NCBI GenBank assembly: GCA_022820835.1 | Contig: JAJEET010000085.1 | Coordinates: 49,177-113,176, forward strand | Source of the DNA: Candidatus Poribacteria bacterium | GTDB taxonomy: Bacteria; Poribacteria; WGA-4E; WGA-3G | Reading direction: 5' to 3' | DNA: 64,000 nucleotides | In this document: positions 20,732-30,588 of the stretch, one piece after another | Numbering within the stretch: position 1 is the first letter of the stretch | Layout: each line of letters starts with the position of its first letter | Notes under the pieces: generated by a model | Seen by the model: the letters and a program-made list of their open reading frames with translations, nothing else | What the model was told of the DNA's origin: nothing | The model's database searches: none | Program-made: the position numbers and the translations under genes

Positions 20732-20852
20732 GTTAGGTAATCCTTTCTATTGGCTTTTAGCCGTCAGCCGTCGGAAACCGTCAGCCATCAGCCGTCAGCT
20801 GCCAACCATCACCCACTGCAGGCGGAGTTTGTAACCCCGCATTTTATTCTTC

Positions 20853-21617
20853 TCAATTTTTTTCAAGAACCGGTGGTCTTCTGCCGATAGAGGGTGGCAT
20901 TAGCATCCGTTTTTGCTGCGCTGTCAACCCGTCGTATTTACTGAGGTTGTAGTAATTTCCTGACCACGCTGAGTGTCCCGGACTGTACTTATAGAGCAGT
21001 GACCGGCGTTCATGATTTGCTGTCCACGGCATCGTTCCGTGGATGAGTGCCTCCGTGAAAAAGATTACGTCCCCCGCTTCGGCTGCCGGTTGCACAACAT
21101 AGTGCGCAGGACGCTCGAATCGACGTACCTCTGATGGGATCTCCGGTGCGAAATTGCTCTTATGGCTTCCGGGGATACAAGCGAACCCGCCAGCGCCCGC
21201 CGGTGCATCCGCCAGATTATAGGTCATCACGGATAGCCCGTTGCGCATAACGCCGTCTCGATATTTATACCAATGATCGCCGACGTGTCCACCCGCGCGT
21301 CCACCGTCCTCACCGCCATGCAACCCGCCACGTCCTTGACCTTTCTCCATAAAGAGCGAATAGTCGTGGTCGAGTCGGACATGCGGACCCAACAGTTCGA
21401 TGAGATATGGGAGGATCGTCGGATGGTCGATAAGCCGTTTGAACGGTTCACCCCAGAGGCTCGGCGGCCCTTTACGGTCGCCGCTATCGATAATCTCGTT
21501 CATCTCAGCGATTTCGTCGTCGGTCAAGACGTTCTTTATGACGAGGTAACCTTCAAGGTCTACCTGAAATTTCTCTTCACCTGTCATGTGTGGATACTCC
21601 TTTCGTTTGGAAACCAT
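20853..21617 (-). CDS. Phytanoyl-CoA dioxygenase family protein (PhyH), copy B
   Basis: Close paralog of 19997-20731 over its full length; start probably at internal MTGEEKFQVD. Confidence 0.93.
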   Translation of the reverse strand: MVSKRKEYPHMTGEEKFQVDLEGYLVIKNVLTDDEIAEMNEIIDSGDRKGPPSLWGEPFKRLIDHPTILPYLIELLGPHVRLDHDYSLFMEKGQGRGGLHGGEDGGRAGGHVGDHWYKYRDGVMRNGLSVMTYNLADAPAGAGGFACIPGSHKSNFAPEIPSEVRRFERPAHYVVQPAAEAGDVIFFTEALIHGTMPWTANHERRSLLYKYSPGHSAWSGNYYNLSKYDGLTAQQKRMLMPPSIGRRPPVLEKN

Positions 21618-21810
21618 CAGCCGTCAGCCGTCGGCTGTCAGTTTCAAGGGGTTCCTTTATTTTCGGGACCCTGATTCCCATGAATATGAAAATGATAACA
21701 TATCCAAAGGACGGATGTCAATTATTAGTTATCACGCCTTGTGCTAATTAGAATTTTCATGTGAGGATGGGGTTTTTTCAATTCCAAATGTTCATCGTAA
21801 TTTTTCTCTC

Positions 21811-21930
21811 AGGGCTTACGCAATTTTGACTGCAGCCTGTTCTGTTAGATGAGATTTCTCTGAAAACATAGCGTTCCGGTGTCACAAACTGGGAAGTTTG
21901 TGCTACAAAAGAGCGGCATGCGTAAATCCT
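21811..21930. mobile_element. MITE-like element, family AGGACTTACGCA, copy 1
   Basis: agggcttacgca...cacaaactgggaagtttgtg...tgcgtaaatcct. Confidence 0.8.
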
Positions 21931-22260
21931 ATCTCTTCTAATTTATTTGCTTTTCTGGCTGAGATTATGTGAGTTACATTTTCAGATCCGCATGGACTTT
22001 GAATTTTTAGTGCTTACTCGCTATGCGTTGGTCATAAAGGTGCTTTAATTTTTTTTGTACGCGAAAATCTGCGTCATATTTTTTTCTCCGCCGGGTTAGG
22101 GTGTGTCGGTTAATGGTTTCGTTTTAACTGTGCCTCCGTTCTCTCCCCCTTCTGTTCGAGGAAGGGTTATTTTCGTGTTTTTGACTGATTTAGGATTTTT
22201 AGGATTATAGCCTTTTCATTTTTCATTTTCGATTGGTAATGTGCCGATGCAATTTGCCCT

Positions 22261-22286
22261 AAAAAGATACCAAATGGTATCTTTTT
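22261..22286. terminator. Perfect 12-bp-stem hairpin with T-tract (bidirectional intrinsic terminator candidate)
   Basis: AAAAAGATACCA-aa-TGGTATCTTTTT followed by tt. Confidence 0.7.
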
Positions 22287-22481
22287 TTGCTTTTTGGTAA
22301 TTTTTGAAATTAGATTGTAAACGCAGTTACAGTAAGGGTTTATAGGTATTTTTTGCTGGTTCGCCGCGTTGAAAAAAAGATACCACGGAAAGCATAACTT
22401 TTGCGATTTTGGCTGTCAGTTGTTCTCGTGCGTTGCTTCACTATTAGCTTCTTTAGATCGTTAACATAACATATTGTAAGT

Positions 22482-22533
22482 ATAACATATATAAAGTGGG
22501 ATGTCAAGGAAATATGTGGTTTTTGTGTGGGAA
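22482..22533. repeat. Direct repeat copy A (ataacatatataaagt...gtcaaggaaatat)
   Basis: Matches 22700-22760. Confidence 0.75.
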
Positions 22534-22699
22534 GTTTACACGCGCTGAGAGCAGACTTGAAACGGTCTATGTCGTCATAAACGATGGGGTCTCTTTTCAA
22601 TTGCGCGTGGTAACTGTGTTTTTGGGTTCTGGTTTTCTGTGTTCATGGTTTGACCTCCTTGCGAAATCTAGCGAAAATTTCGGCAGGTTGTTATAAAAC

Positions 22700-22760
22700 A
22701 TAACATATATAAAGTATAAAGTATAAAGTCAAGGGAAATATTTGTTTTTTTAGGGTGGGT
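22700..22760. repeat. Direct repeat copy B with internal 'ataaagt' triplication
   Basis: ataacatatataaagtataaagtataaagtcaagggaaatat. Confidence 0.75.
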
Positions 22761-22896
22761 GTTTGTGGTGAGATTTGGAAATGTGTGGGCATTTACCAGG
22801 GTATACACCTCTGACACTGTTTCCGAACTTCGCCAAAAAATAGGAATAGTGAGTTACTTCCGATTTTTTTTAATAGCGGATAATTGCGTGACTAAC

Positions 22897-23991
22897 TCAA
22901 CTTAGAACCCGCTGCAGGCTTGCCTCAGCAGATTCAGTAGGTAACATCAAAATCATCTCAGTTGCCATACTCTTTCCACCAACTTCACCTGCCCTACCTT
23001 CGTATTCTCCATTCTTGCGCCAGTCTATTTGTGATGCAGCCTCCACAAGGTAACTGACTTGATCCCAATCCATATCATTATCATTTTCTTTATAACTACG
23101 CGCAAAGATACGTGCACCAGTATATGCCCAAGCGATGAGACCTGTAAGTTCAAGAAGTTTGTATGCAAAGTCTCTCTTGCCTTTTGTGTTAGAATCATCA
23201 AGTTTTTCGATGTCTGACCATTCTTCTGGAAGTTGATTTGCAATTATTTCCCAAAACTGTGACACAATTTCGATCTTTTGATTGACATTTAAATAAGGGT
23301 CTAATTCAATGCCATCAAGCGAGAACATGCGTTTAACCTGCTTTGCCACACTGGCAAGAGTAAAAAGATGTTCACGCTTCATCCTGGTTCGGGTAATTCT
23401 TCCGTTAAATGGGCTATCTGGTAGTTGATTGAGTCCCCACCCTACCTTCGCGTCGTCATCCTCATCATCTAAATACACGGTGAGTGATTTGGGTACTCCT
23501 TTTTGCGTATTATTGACAACCACAAATTCCTCTTTTTCCTCTTCAGAATCAAGATTTGGGAGGAGAATAAAGGATATCTCACGTACATCACCTTCTACCT
23601 CATACAGATGGACAAAACCACCAAGGCGATGTTGACCGTCAACGATTATTGCTTTATCATGAATTATGAGTTTCCCCGAGTCTTGTTCGTTACCTCCAGG
23701 CTCAAATACCCAATTTCCACGTCCTGAAAGAAGGACTGGTGGTACTACACTATTAGGATTGTCTTTGAGGAATTTTGAAAATTTCCTCATCCGAGAATCC
23801 GAACCTGGTCGTTGATAACCATTTTCTTCAACTTCATTGAGATAGGTTTTACGGCTATGTTCAATGACCGGCACGACTGTTACATCCTTAATTTTTTCTG
23901 AACTGATAGTTCCAAATAGGTACTTCCGGTTCCCTTGCGTCTTCTCAATGACACCGGAAATCTCATCAAATATGGTAGTTTCGTTACTCAT
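22897..23991 (-). CDS. DGQHR-domain protein (DndB-like)
   Basis: AIIVDGQHRLGGFVHLYE; EEFVVVNNTQKGVPKSL. Confidence 0.82.
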   Translation of the reverse strand: MSNETTIFDEISGVIEKTQGNRKYLFGTISSEKIKDVTVVPVIEHSRKTYLNEVEENGYQRPGSDSRMRKFSKFLKDNPNSVVPPVLLSGRGNWVFEPGGNEQDSGKLIIHDKAIIVDGQHRLGGFVHLYEVEGDVREISFILLPNLDSEEEKEEFVVVNNTQKGVPKSLTVYLDDEDDDAKVGWGLNQLPDSPFNGRITRTRMKREHLFTLASVAKQVKRMFSLDGIELDPYLNVNQKIEIVSQFWEIIANQLPEEWSDIEKLDDSNTKGKRDFAYKLLELTGLIAWAYTGARIFARSYKENDNDMDWDQVSYLVEAASQIDWRKNGEYEGRAGEVGGKSMATEMILMLPTESAEASLQRVLS

Positions 23992-24280
23992 TACTTAATT
24001 CCTCTACCTCATATTTAGCCATGGGTGTACTGCTCTCTTTACGCACCTTGAATTTGATGCCGCTAAAGAGATAGGCATTGCTTTCTCTCAGTTTTTCGAG
24101 AGGCTCCGCTAATGATTTCGCCGAAATATAGAGTATAAACTCAACATTTGTTCTAAGTTTTCTGACTCGAAGGATAGGGGCATAGCCTTTGTATGTTAAG
24201 TTTACATCTGGCTCAGAGATAATTTCTAACTCTATCCATCCAGTGCTAACTTTTAAGGACGGTGGTATCTCTCTTGACAT
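23984..24280 (-). CDS. Hypothetical small protein of the phosphorothioation-like locus
   Basis: 98 aa ORF; its 3' end overlaps the start of the DGQHR gene by 8 bp. Confidence 0.6.
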   Translation of the reverse strand: MSREIPPSLKVSTGWIELEIISEPDVNLTYKGYAPILRVRKLRTNVEFILYISAKSLAEPLEKLRESNAYLFSGIKFKVRKESSTPMAKYEVEELSNE

Positions 24281-24413
24281 AACTCAGACCTTCCTACTGT
24301 GAAAGTAGATATTTCATGATAAAATGTTACATAACATAAATTGAATAACCATAGTTGTTTGTGTCTTAAGAATATCACTGATACTGAAACAAGTTCAGTT
24401 TCCCCTTATGCTG

Positions 24414-24947
24414 CTACCGAAGAATTTCATTAAGGACGTTAGAAAGGTCTTTGCTATCTTTGTGGTCCTCTTCATAATTATCGGATTTCAACATCTTATC
24501 AAGAGCATCGGAAAGGTTCCATATTGGATCCTGATTACCTTCGTTTAACATGTCTACGATATGTGGAACGCCAGCTGCTGCTAAACCGTTGGCAATATCC
24601 ATCATGCGACGTGGGTCCTGCACAACCTCTAAATTGTCTTCAATTGCTATAGCAACAAGCGTTATTATTTCGATTCGCCAACTATCCTTACCATTGAAAA
24701 TCTCACCTCCTGTAATAAATTGGTAGGTTTTCTCTTTTGCGAGATCAATAGGCTTAAGCTGCTTACGGGCTGCAAATGAGAATCCGGCAAACCAGAGGTC
24801 TATCCTTCGTCGAAAGGGGCTTTGATCGATATCTTTAGCTGTTCTTCCAACTATGTTTGTACGGCAGTATTGATCATAATAATCCCGTTGTGTCTCAGGT
24901 GCAATCAGACCTAATGTTGCAAAAGGATTATGGTATTGCTGTGCCAT
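24414..24947 (-). CDS. Hypothetical protein, possibly Dnd system-associated (dnd_assoc_4-like)
   Basis: Position between DndD-like and DndB-like genes; RRRIDLWFAGFSFAARKQLKPI and IITLVAIAIEDNLEVVQDPRRMMDIANGLAAAGVPHIVDML resemble that family's layout (from memory). Confidence 0.4.
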   Translation of the reverse strand: MAQQYHNPFATLGLIAPETQRDYYDQYCRTNIVGRTAKDIDQSPFRRRIDLWFAGFSFAARKQLKPIDLAKEKTYQFITGGEIFNGKDSWRIEIITLVAIAIEDNLEVVQDPRRMMDIANGLAAAGVPHIVDMLNEGNQDPIWNLSDALDKMLKSDNYEEDHKDSKDLSNVLNEILR

Positions 24948-24966
24948 TGCTTATCTCCTAAACTCC

Positions 24967-27102
24967 TCATTCGGTTTCCTCATCTGTCTTACGCATACAT
25001 ATTACACACTCTTCGCGATGACTGCACTGGCATTTGAGAACTTTAAGTTCTTCCGTTGGTGGCGGATGCACCAACCTTTCCGGATAGTGGCTCGGGTTTG
25101 TTAGTGTTATTATACGTCCTGCCTGCTCATCTAGAATGTCATCACAGTTTGCGGTCTCTGAGCTCGTCAGAAATAGAATCAGTTGAGAACTCTCGCGGAT
25201 AGCGATTTTGAGTACGGACCTCTTTATCAAAGTGTCCATCATTCCGAGAGGCGTGTCAATCACATTAGGTGCTTCAATTTCACTCACCTGAGCTAGGGCA
25301 AGAATAAAAGACATAGTTAATGCGCGCTTAGAGGCACCGAACAGATCTTCTTTGAGGTCTAGTTGAACGTCATTAAGACCGTAAACTAAAATTTCAAAAT
25401 CTTCGCTGATTTCTGTTCGCTGAATGATTGCACCATCCTCTGGGTTCGCGCGTATCATCTCAAGGAAGAATCTGTTCATTTTCTTACTTACCTTGATGGT
25501 ATCTTCATTTGCGATCAGGTCGTAAGAATTCTCAAGGATTTGCTGTATATCTTGCGTCACTTCGAGTTCAGTTCGCGTCCGTGCCCCCTTATTTAGTTTT
25601 GTAAGGAGGTTGGTCCGCTTAGCAACTAACTTTCTACGTTCTGTGTTCAACATATCAAGTTTTGTTTCATATTTCACCCGATTATCGTTGAATTGGTCGC
25701 GCTGTTGGATCATATTTCGTCTTTGGTGCCGAAGTTTTCCAACATTGGTGTCAGGCATATCGGCTATTTGTGCTTCAAGAGACTTGAGTATTTGTCCTTG
25801 TTTATCATGCTGTTCTTCAAGTTCAACGCGATGCTTCGCAATATTAGCGTACTTAGCAGTCCAGGGTTCGCTGTCATCAGTGCTATTGGACTGTAGTGAA
25901 CGCGATTCATAATAAAGGTTGGTAAGATTCTTTTGGAAAGCATCCGACTCTCGATTTTCCTCGATCAAATGCTGGATATGTTTTCTCCGTCGCTTGCCAT
26001 CCCGTGAGTGCTGATCAAGTGACTCGCCACAGATGCAGGTATAGGTATCACTCTTGAGACGTTCTTCAAGGACGGGAACTGATGTACTGGGAAGTAAACC
26101 TTGAAGATGAAGTTTGTTCAACTTTCCCAGGCTTTTTTCCAACACCGGAGCAAGCAAATCCCGTGATACGGACAGATTCTCAAGCAATTGTGAATGCATT
26201 TTACTTGCTTCAGCTTGCCGATTCTGAATCTGCTTTAGTCGTCCTTCGGTCTGTTTGAGATCTCGATTCAATTCTTCTTTATCACCTATAATTAAGGCTG
26301 CTTCAATTTCCTTATCAAGTTTGGAACAACTGCGGTCGAGATTCTGAAACTGTTTGATAGCATCTTTCTTTTTTTCTTCAAGATCTGAAATCTTTCTGTC
26401 TATCTGATCAATGTTTGTAGTAACCTCTGTAAGTTCCTTATCACCTCCAATTCGCTGAACGTCTTTATTGAGTGCGACAGCAGTCTTTTTTACATGACCA
26501 ATAGCTTTTTCTATCACGCCAAGTCCTAATAATGATCGAATTGCCTTTTCGACGTGTTTACGTTTATTTGCGTTGGTTCCCTCTGTAATAAAATTCATCG
26601 TACGATCACCGTCGGTAAAAAACACCTCCCGCAATTCAGAAGGAAGGATCTCGTTAATAAGCGAGTCAGGAGGATCAATAGGTTCGGCACCGGTGTCTGT
26701 CAATTCAAGCAACTTTACTGTTGATGGAGAACGATGATGAATTTTACCGTCCAATGTTTCATAGGCAGATCGAACGATTAGGTATCGCTTCTTGTCTTCA
26801 ACTTGTTTTCCTGTCAAAGTTTGCCGAAAATCAACTGTTTCAAATTCAATTTCTACGGATATAGGAATTCTCTGTCCGTCGGAGGGATCCCAATCGATCG
26901 GTGACAGTCGGTAATCTCCGACTTTTCCTGGCAAAGCACTGTCGCCATAGAGTCCCCATTGAAGAGCGTTTAAAATCGTGGTTTTTCCGGTCCCATTCTC
27001 TGCCCGAATAACAGTTAGTTTTTTTTCATTATTTGTTGAGAAGTCCAACTGAAGATCGCGTAATAAACGGTAGTTTTCAAATTCAGCACGAATAAGTTTC
27101 AT
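24967..27102 (-). CDS. DndD-like SMC/Rad50-type ATPase
   Basis: N-terminal Walker A AENGTGKTTILNALQWGLYG, long coiled coil with CICGESLD, C-terminal FGASKRALTMSFILALAQVSEIEAPNVIDTPLGMMD; C-terminal Cys cluster CQCSHREECVICMRK. Confidence 0.82.
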   Translation of the reverse strand: MKLIRAEFENYRLLRDLQLDFSTNNEKKLTVIRAENGTGKTTILNALQWGLYGDSALPGKVGDYRLSPIDWDPSDGQRIPISVEIEFETVDFRQTLTGKQVEDKKRYLIVRSAYETLDGKIHHRSPSTVKLLELTDTGAEPIDPPDSLINEILPSELREVFFTDGDRTMNFITEGTNANKRKHVEKAIRSLLGLGVIEKAIGHVKKTAVALNKDVQRIGGDKELTEVTTNIDQIDRKISDLEEKKKDAIKQFQNLDRSCSKLDKEIEAALIIGDKEELNRDLKQTEGRLKQIQNRQAEASKMHSQLLENLSVSRDLLAPVLEKSLGKLNKLHLQGLLPSTSVPVLEERLKSDTYTCICGESLDQHSRDGKRRRKHIQHLIEENRESDAFQKNLTNLYYESRSLQSNSTDDSEPWTAKYANIAKHRVELEEQHDKQGQILKSLEAQIADMPDTNVGKLRHQRRNMIQQRDQFNDNRVKYETKLDMLNTERRKLVAKRTNLLTKLNKGARTRTELEVTQDIQQILENSYDLIANEDTIKVSKKMNRFFLEMIRANPEDGAIIQRTEISEDFEILVYGLNDVQLDLKEDLFGASKRALTMSFILALAQVSEIEAPNVIDTPLGMMDTLIKRSVLKIAIRESSQLILFLTSSETANCDDILDEQAGRIITLTNPSHYPERLVHPPPTEELKVLKCQCSHREECVICMRKTDEETE

Positions 27103-27332
27103 CTAATTTTCCTCTCGCTATCGCGGTTCTTTGTAAGAAAATCACCGGCATCTTTGCAAATTGAGTTTACTTTTTTCTGAATGTTTGTGCCTTTAATACT
27201 ATGTTGCTTCTCAGATGAGAGGATTTCAATGATCGCTTTCACAAGTTTGTCTTTATATCCTTCGCATCTTTCTTCAATAGATTCACATTCCTTGAGAATA
27301 AGGTTTGCCATTTTTTGCCCGTTGAATGGCAT
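27099..27332 (-). CDS. Small hypothetical protein coupled to the DndD-like gene
   Basis: 77 aa; overlaps the downstream gene by 4 bp. Confidence 0.55.
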   Translation of the reverse strand: MPFNGQKMANLILKECESIEERCEGYKDKLVKAIIEILSSEKQHSIKGTNIQKKVNSICKDAGDFLTKNRDSERKIR

Positions 27333-27343
27333 GATTCACTCCT

Positions 27344-29470
27344 TTATAGATAAATTGCTCTAACAAGTTGATCAATTAGATTCAAAGGTCCATCATCTCT
27401 ACCTGCATTCATAGCGAGCCTCGCAAATGCTTGAATCCGTTTGAGTTCGGACTCTATTAAGGCGCGAGCGCGAGTGTCAATATTGTCTAAATCCGTAGGT
27501 AATGCGACAAAGTCGTGAATTTTGCTGTGCGTTTTGCCGGTTTTGCTACATGTGCGGAGCAGCCGCCCGCGACGTTGCACCCACTGACGTTCCACTGTGG
27601 TACTCGCGAGAATGAATGCCTTTTCAATCTGTGGGATGTTTACACCTTCATCTAACACGCGTTTTGCAGTTAGTGCCTGCAGTGTCCCTTCCTGAAAAGA
27701 TTGGATAATCTGTCCAGTTTTTTTCCGGTCAGGGGTCTCTTTGTGTGTCAGTTGATGAAAGAGAACACCGTGTTTATTCATTAATGCGTTAACATCTATA
27801 AGCTGCTGCGGTGCCTTATCAGAGGTGTAAATCAACGTATGTCGCAGTTTCGTGAGATCTTCGCGTTGTGTGAGGACTTCTTCCAGTGCAGCAATTTTTT
27901 TATCAGCATTTTCCAAGAGTGCCCGTCTGTCCCGGAGCAATTTCATAAGATACTCATTGTCTGCATTCTCGTCCTCCTGCATCCAAGCACTCTTTCCGAT
28001 CTTTTCTGTAAGGGTATACCATTCCTCCATTTCATCCTCTGTGAGTTCTACCGGATGCACGTAATATTCGTATTCAACAAGACATCGTCCGATCGCTTCC
28101 TCAAGCGTGAATTGGAAGACAATAGGACCGAAAAATGCAAATAACTGCTCGGTTCCGTCCTCATCATACTGGCGAACTGGAGTTGCTGATAGACCCAGCC
28201 TATAATCGAAAAATTCAGGCGGATTGGTTATGAATCCTTCACTTCCGAGATTATGAACTTCATCTGCTATGAGCAGCGTTTTACAGTCAAATGTTTCGAG
28301 TTCGGCTTTAAAATCGCTATTGCAAAGTGTTCGATGCGTGACGACGACTATCTCGACATTACTACTGCCGAATCGGAGTCTCCGCTTGAGTTTGCTGAGT
28401 TCAGCGGCTCGACCCTTTGCTCCATTTGCCTCGGTCAGGTTAACTGCTCTCAATCCGAACGGCGAAATCTCATCACACCACTGTTGAATAAGTGGAATGT
28501 ATGGTGCAGCGACGACAATAAGGAGCGGTTTCTCTGCCTCATAGAGTCTATGTGCGCAAATCATAGCAGTAATAGTTTTCCCAGAACCGGTTGCCATTTC
28601 TAAAATGCCCTGATAACCCGTTTCACACCACGCCTTTATTGCCCTACCTTGATGCTCAAAATCACCGTCTTCATATCGAAGATGTGAGGGTATCGCAAAT
28701 AATGGACGAGACAATCTATCAAGGTCATACAGTGCTGAAGATTCACCTATAGAACCAATTTCCTTTTTGTAGAGTGTGTGAAATTCTGCCTCGGTTGGTG
28801 GGATGTCCGAGTTATAGGTTTTCAACAGGTTTTCCTCGATCGCTTGTGGCATTGAAATGACCGTACAAAAGTCATCTCGGTTTTCCCAAAGTTGCCCGAA
28901 TTCGCCACAGAGCCTTTCAACAATGTAAGATTGATTGGAATCCTCCCACGATTTAGAAATAGTCAGCTGCTCAATGTTCTTTTCAACACCAGCGTAAGTC
29001 ATATTACTTGAACCGTGCACCGCTATTACGTCATGGCCATCGTGAAAAAGCCAAACTTTTGGGTGGAAAAGCGCATTATTCATCAAGGCAATTTTGATTT
29101 CTACGCGTCCGTGACGTAGCATCCATGAGAGGCATTTCAGTGTATGTTGTGCAATGGCGTTTTCTGTAACAATGAGATCTTCCAAAGTCTCACCGACAAT
29201 ATCTTCGGTGGAGGCAGTGCCCAGTTCGATTGCTTCCCTATCTTCGGGACTCAAAAGTGGACTGATAATAAGACGTAGACTTTCGTCTGAGCAGTTTATG
29301 AAACTTGCTAAACCGGGCGCGAGTGACACCAGAATTTCACTCGAAAAGAAACCCATCATGCAATTGACAGAGGTCGCAGCCTGAAAGCATGGAATAAGTA
29401 CATCTTTCGTCACAGGATCCTTTGGCAATATATAGAGTGGTTGAATATCAGGTATCGTTTGAAGTTTCAT
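27344..29470 (-). CDS. PLD-like + DEAD/DEAH helicase protein, resembling 'DNA phosphorothioation system restriction enzyme' helicases
   Basis: MKLQTIPDIQPLYILPKDP N-terminus; PLD-like HPKVWLF and VHGSSNMTYAG; GYQGILEMATGSGKTITAMICAHRL, LLIADEVHNLGSEGF, GLSATPVRQYDEDG, ERQWVQRRGRLLRT. Confidence 0.85.
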   Translation of the reverse strand: MKLQTIPDIQPLYILPKDPVTKDVLIPCFQAATSVNCMMGFFSSEILVSLAPGLASFINCSDESLRLIISPLLSPEDREAIELGTASTEDIVGETLEDLIVTENAIAQHTLKCLSWMLRHGRVEIKIALMNNALFHPKVWLFHDGHDVIAVHGSSNMTYAGVEKNIEQLTISKSWEDSNQSYIVERLCGEFGQLWENRDDFCTVISMPQAIEENLLKTYNSDIPPTEAEFHTLYKKEIGSIGESSALYDLDRLSRPLFAIPSHLRYEDGDFEHQGRAIKAWCETGYQGILEMATGSGKTITAMICAHRLYEAEKPLLIVVAAPYIPLIQQWCDEISPFGLRAVNLTEANGAKGRAAELSKLKRRLRFGSSNVEIVVVTHRTLCNSDFKAELETFDCKTLLIADEVHNLGSEGFITNPPEFFDYRLGLSATPVRQYDEDGTEQLFAFFGPIVFQFTLEEAIGRCLVEYEYYVHPVELTEDEMEEWYTLTEKIGKSAWMQEDENADNEYLMKLLRDRRALLENADKKIAALEEVLTQREDLTKLRHTLIYTSDKAPQQLIDVNALMNKHGVLFHQLTHKETPDRKKTGQIIQSFQEGTLQALTAKRVLDEGVNIPQIEKAFILASTTVERQWVQRRGRLLRTCSKTGKTHSKIHDFVALPTDLDNIDTRARALIESELKRIQAFARLAMNAGRDDGPLNLIDQLVRAIYL

Positions 29471-29513
29471 CCTATTTCTGTTCCCTTTCAAGTATAATAG
29501 GATATTATATTTT

Positions 29514-29724
29514 CGACTTGTGCCAGTTAACGAATTGTTTTACAAATATTTTATTTTGTAAAATAAACATATCGTCCCTACGGGACTAAAAGGGTGCGTA
29601 TGGCGTTTTTCTATAAACATATCGTCCCTACGGGACTGAAAGCGTCCCAATCCATGAGGAACCCGGACAAAATATTCTGTTTATGTGAAACAATATTTTA
29701 CAAAAAGTTATTTAGCACAAGTCG
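29514..29724. mobile_element. MITE-like palindromic insert between the two halves of the defence locus
   Basis: 10-bp TIR CGACTTGTGC (29514-29523) / GCACAAGTCG (29715-29724); extended AT-rich imperfect inverted repeat; flanks ttatatttt / ttatattta resemble a target-site duplication. Confidence 0.7.
29563..29642. repeat. Two 30-bp hairpin repeats ATAAACATATCGTCCCTACGGGACT(A/G)AAAG (29563-29592, 29613-29642)
   Basis: Direct reading; hairpin GTCCC-TAC-GGGAC. Confidence 0.92.
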
Positions 29725-29733
29725 TTATATTTA

Positions 29734-30576
29734 TTACTTATGACAAGGCAAACATGGTTCCTCGTCATCCTCGTCGTCGAGGACATCGGTTAGGATTTCT
29801 ATCAAGCGGCGATTCGGTTTTGCTGCTTTCTTGGATGCCATCGCCTTTTCGGTATTTGCCTTGATCTCCGCGACCCGCTCTGGTTTCGATAGCTCCTCTA
29901 AACTTTCATCTTGACACCATGTGAATACTTCTCCTGTCTTGGCGTTAGGGTTCGGTTTCTCATACGCCATGGCCTTTTTAAATAAGTCAGGATGCTGTTC
30001 TAACAGTCCGACCCACTCGGATTTGCGTTGAAAGAAACAGAAATAGCAACCGGAACGTGTCCGCCACTTGTAATAGTCGGGCAGACCGAGTCCACTTTCC
30101 TCGAGTATTCGGTAGACATCCTCTTTCGTGATGCCATCTTCTTTGAACGGGTATTTAGGCTCAATGTTGCGGAGAGAGGAGATGCTCGGAGGCTTGTAAC
30201 CGACGCGATCTTCGTCGGCACGGATAGCAATGTAGTGATACGCATGATCCTCACCGACGTATTCTTCAAAAGGTCGTATCTTCAAGTTAACGGTGCACCA
30301 GCGGATTTGAGATGATGGTAACAACCCACCGTAGACAGTCAGCCAGTGATCGAAATCTCGGTTACTGTTCGCATCGGCGTTCATATTGAGACGTACAATC
30401 GGTTTACCGAGGAACGCCTCTAACCGATCCAAAAAGTCATAAGTCTCCTGCAATTCTTTGCCCGTATCAGAGAAGAAGTATTCCATCTCCGGTACCCGAT
30501 CCCGCATATAAACGGCGAGTGCTGAACTGTCTTTGCCACCGGAGAGCCCAAGGACGTGGCGGATTTTTTCTGTCAT
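29734..30576 (-). CDS. PAPS-reductase / ATP-pyrophosphatase family sulfurtransferase (DndC/SspD-like)
   Basis: VLGLSGGKDSSALAVYMRD, FFSDTGKELQETYDFLDRL, TRSGCYFCFFQRKSEWVGL, C-terminal CLPC. Confidence 0.85.
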   Translation of the reverse strand: MTEKIRHVLGLSGGKDSSALAVYMRDRVPEMEYFFSDTGKELQETYDFLDRLEAFLGKPIVRLNMNADANSNRDFDHWLTVYGGLLPSSQIRWCTVNLKIRPFEEYVGEDHAYHYIAIRADEDRVGYKPPSISSLRNIEPKYPFKEDGITKEDVYRILEESGLGLPDYYKWRTRSGCYFCFFQRKSEWVGLLEQHPDLFKKAMAYEKPNPNAKTGEVFTWCQDESLEELSKPERVAEIKANTEKAMASKKAAKPNRRLIEILTDVLDDEDDEEPCLPCHK

Positions 30577-30588
30577 CTTTTCACCTCT

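Noticed and set aside
29563-29642. Two direct repeats with a ~20 bp gap resembling a mini CRISPR
   Set aside because: Only two copies, internal perfect hairpin, same unit dispersed at 37 and 63 kb, no cas genes: REP/MITE-like instead.
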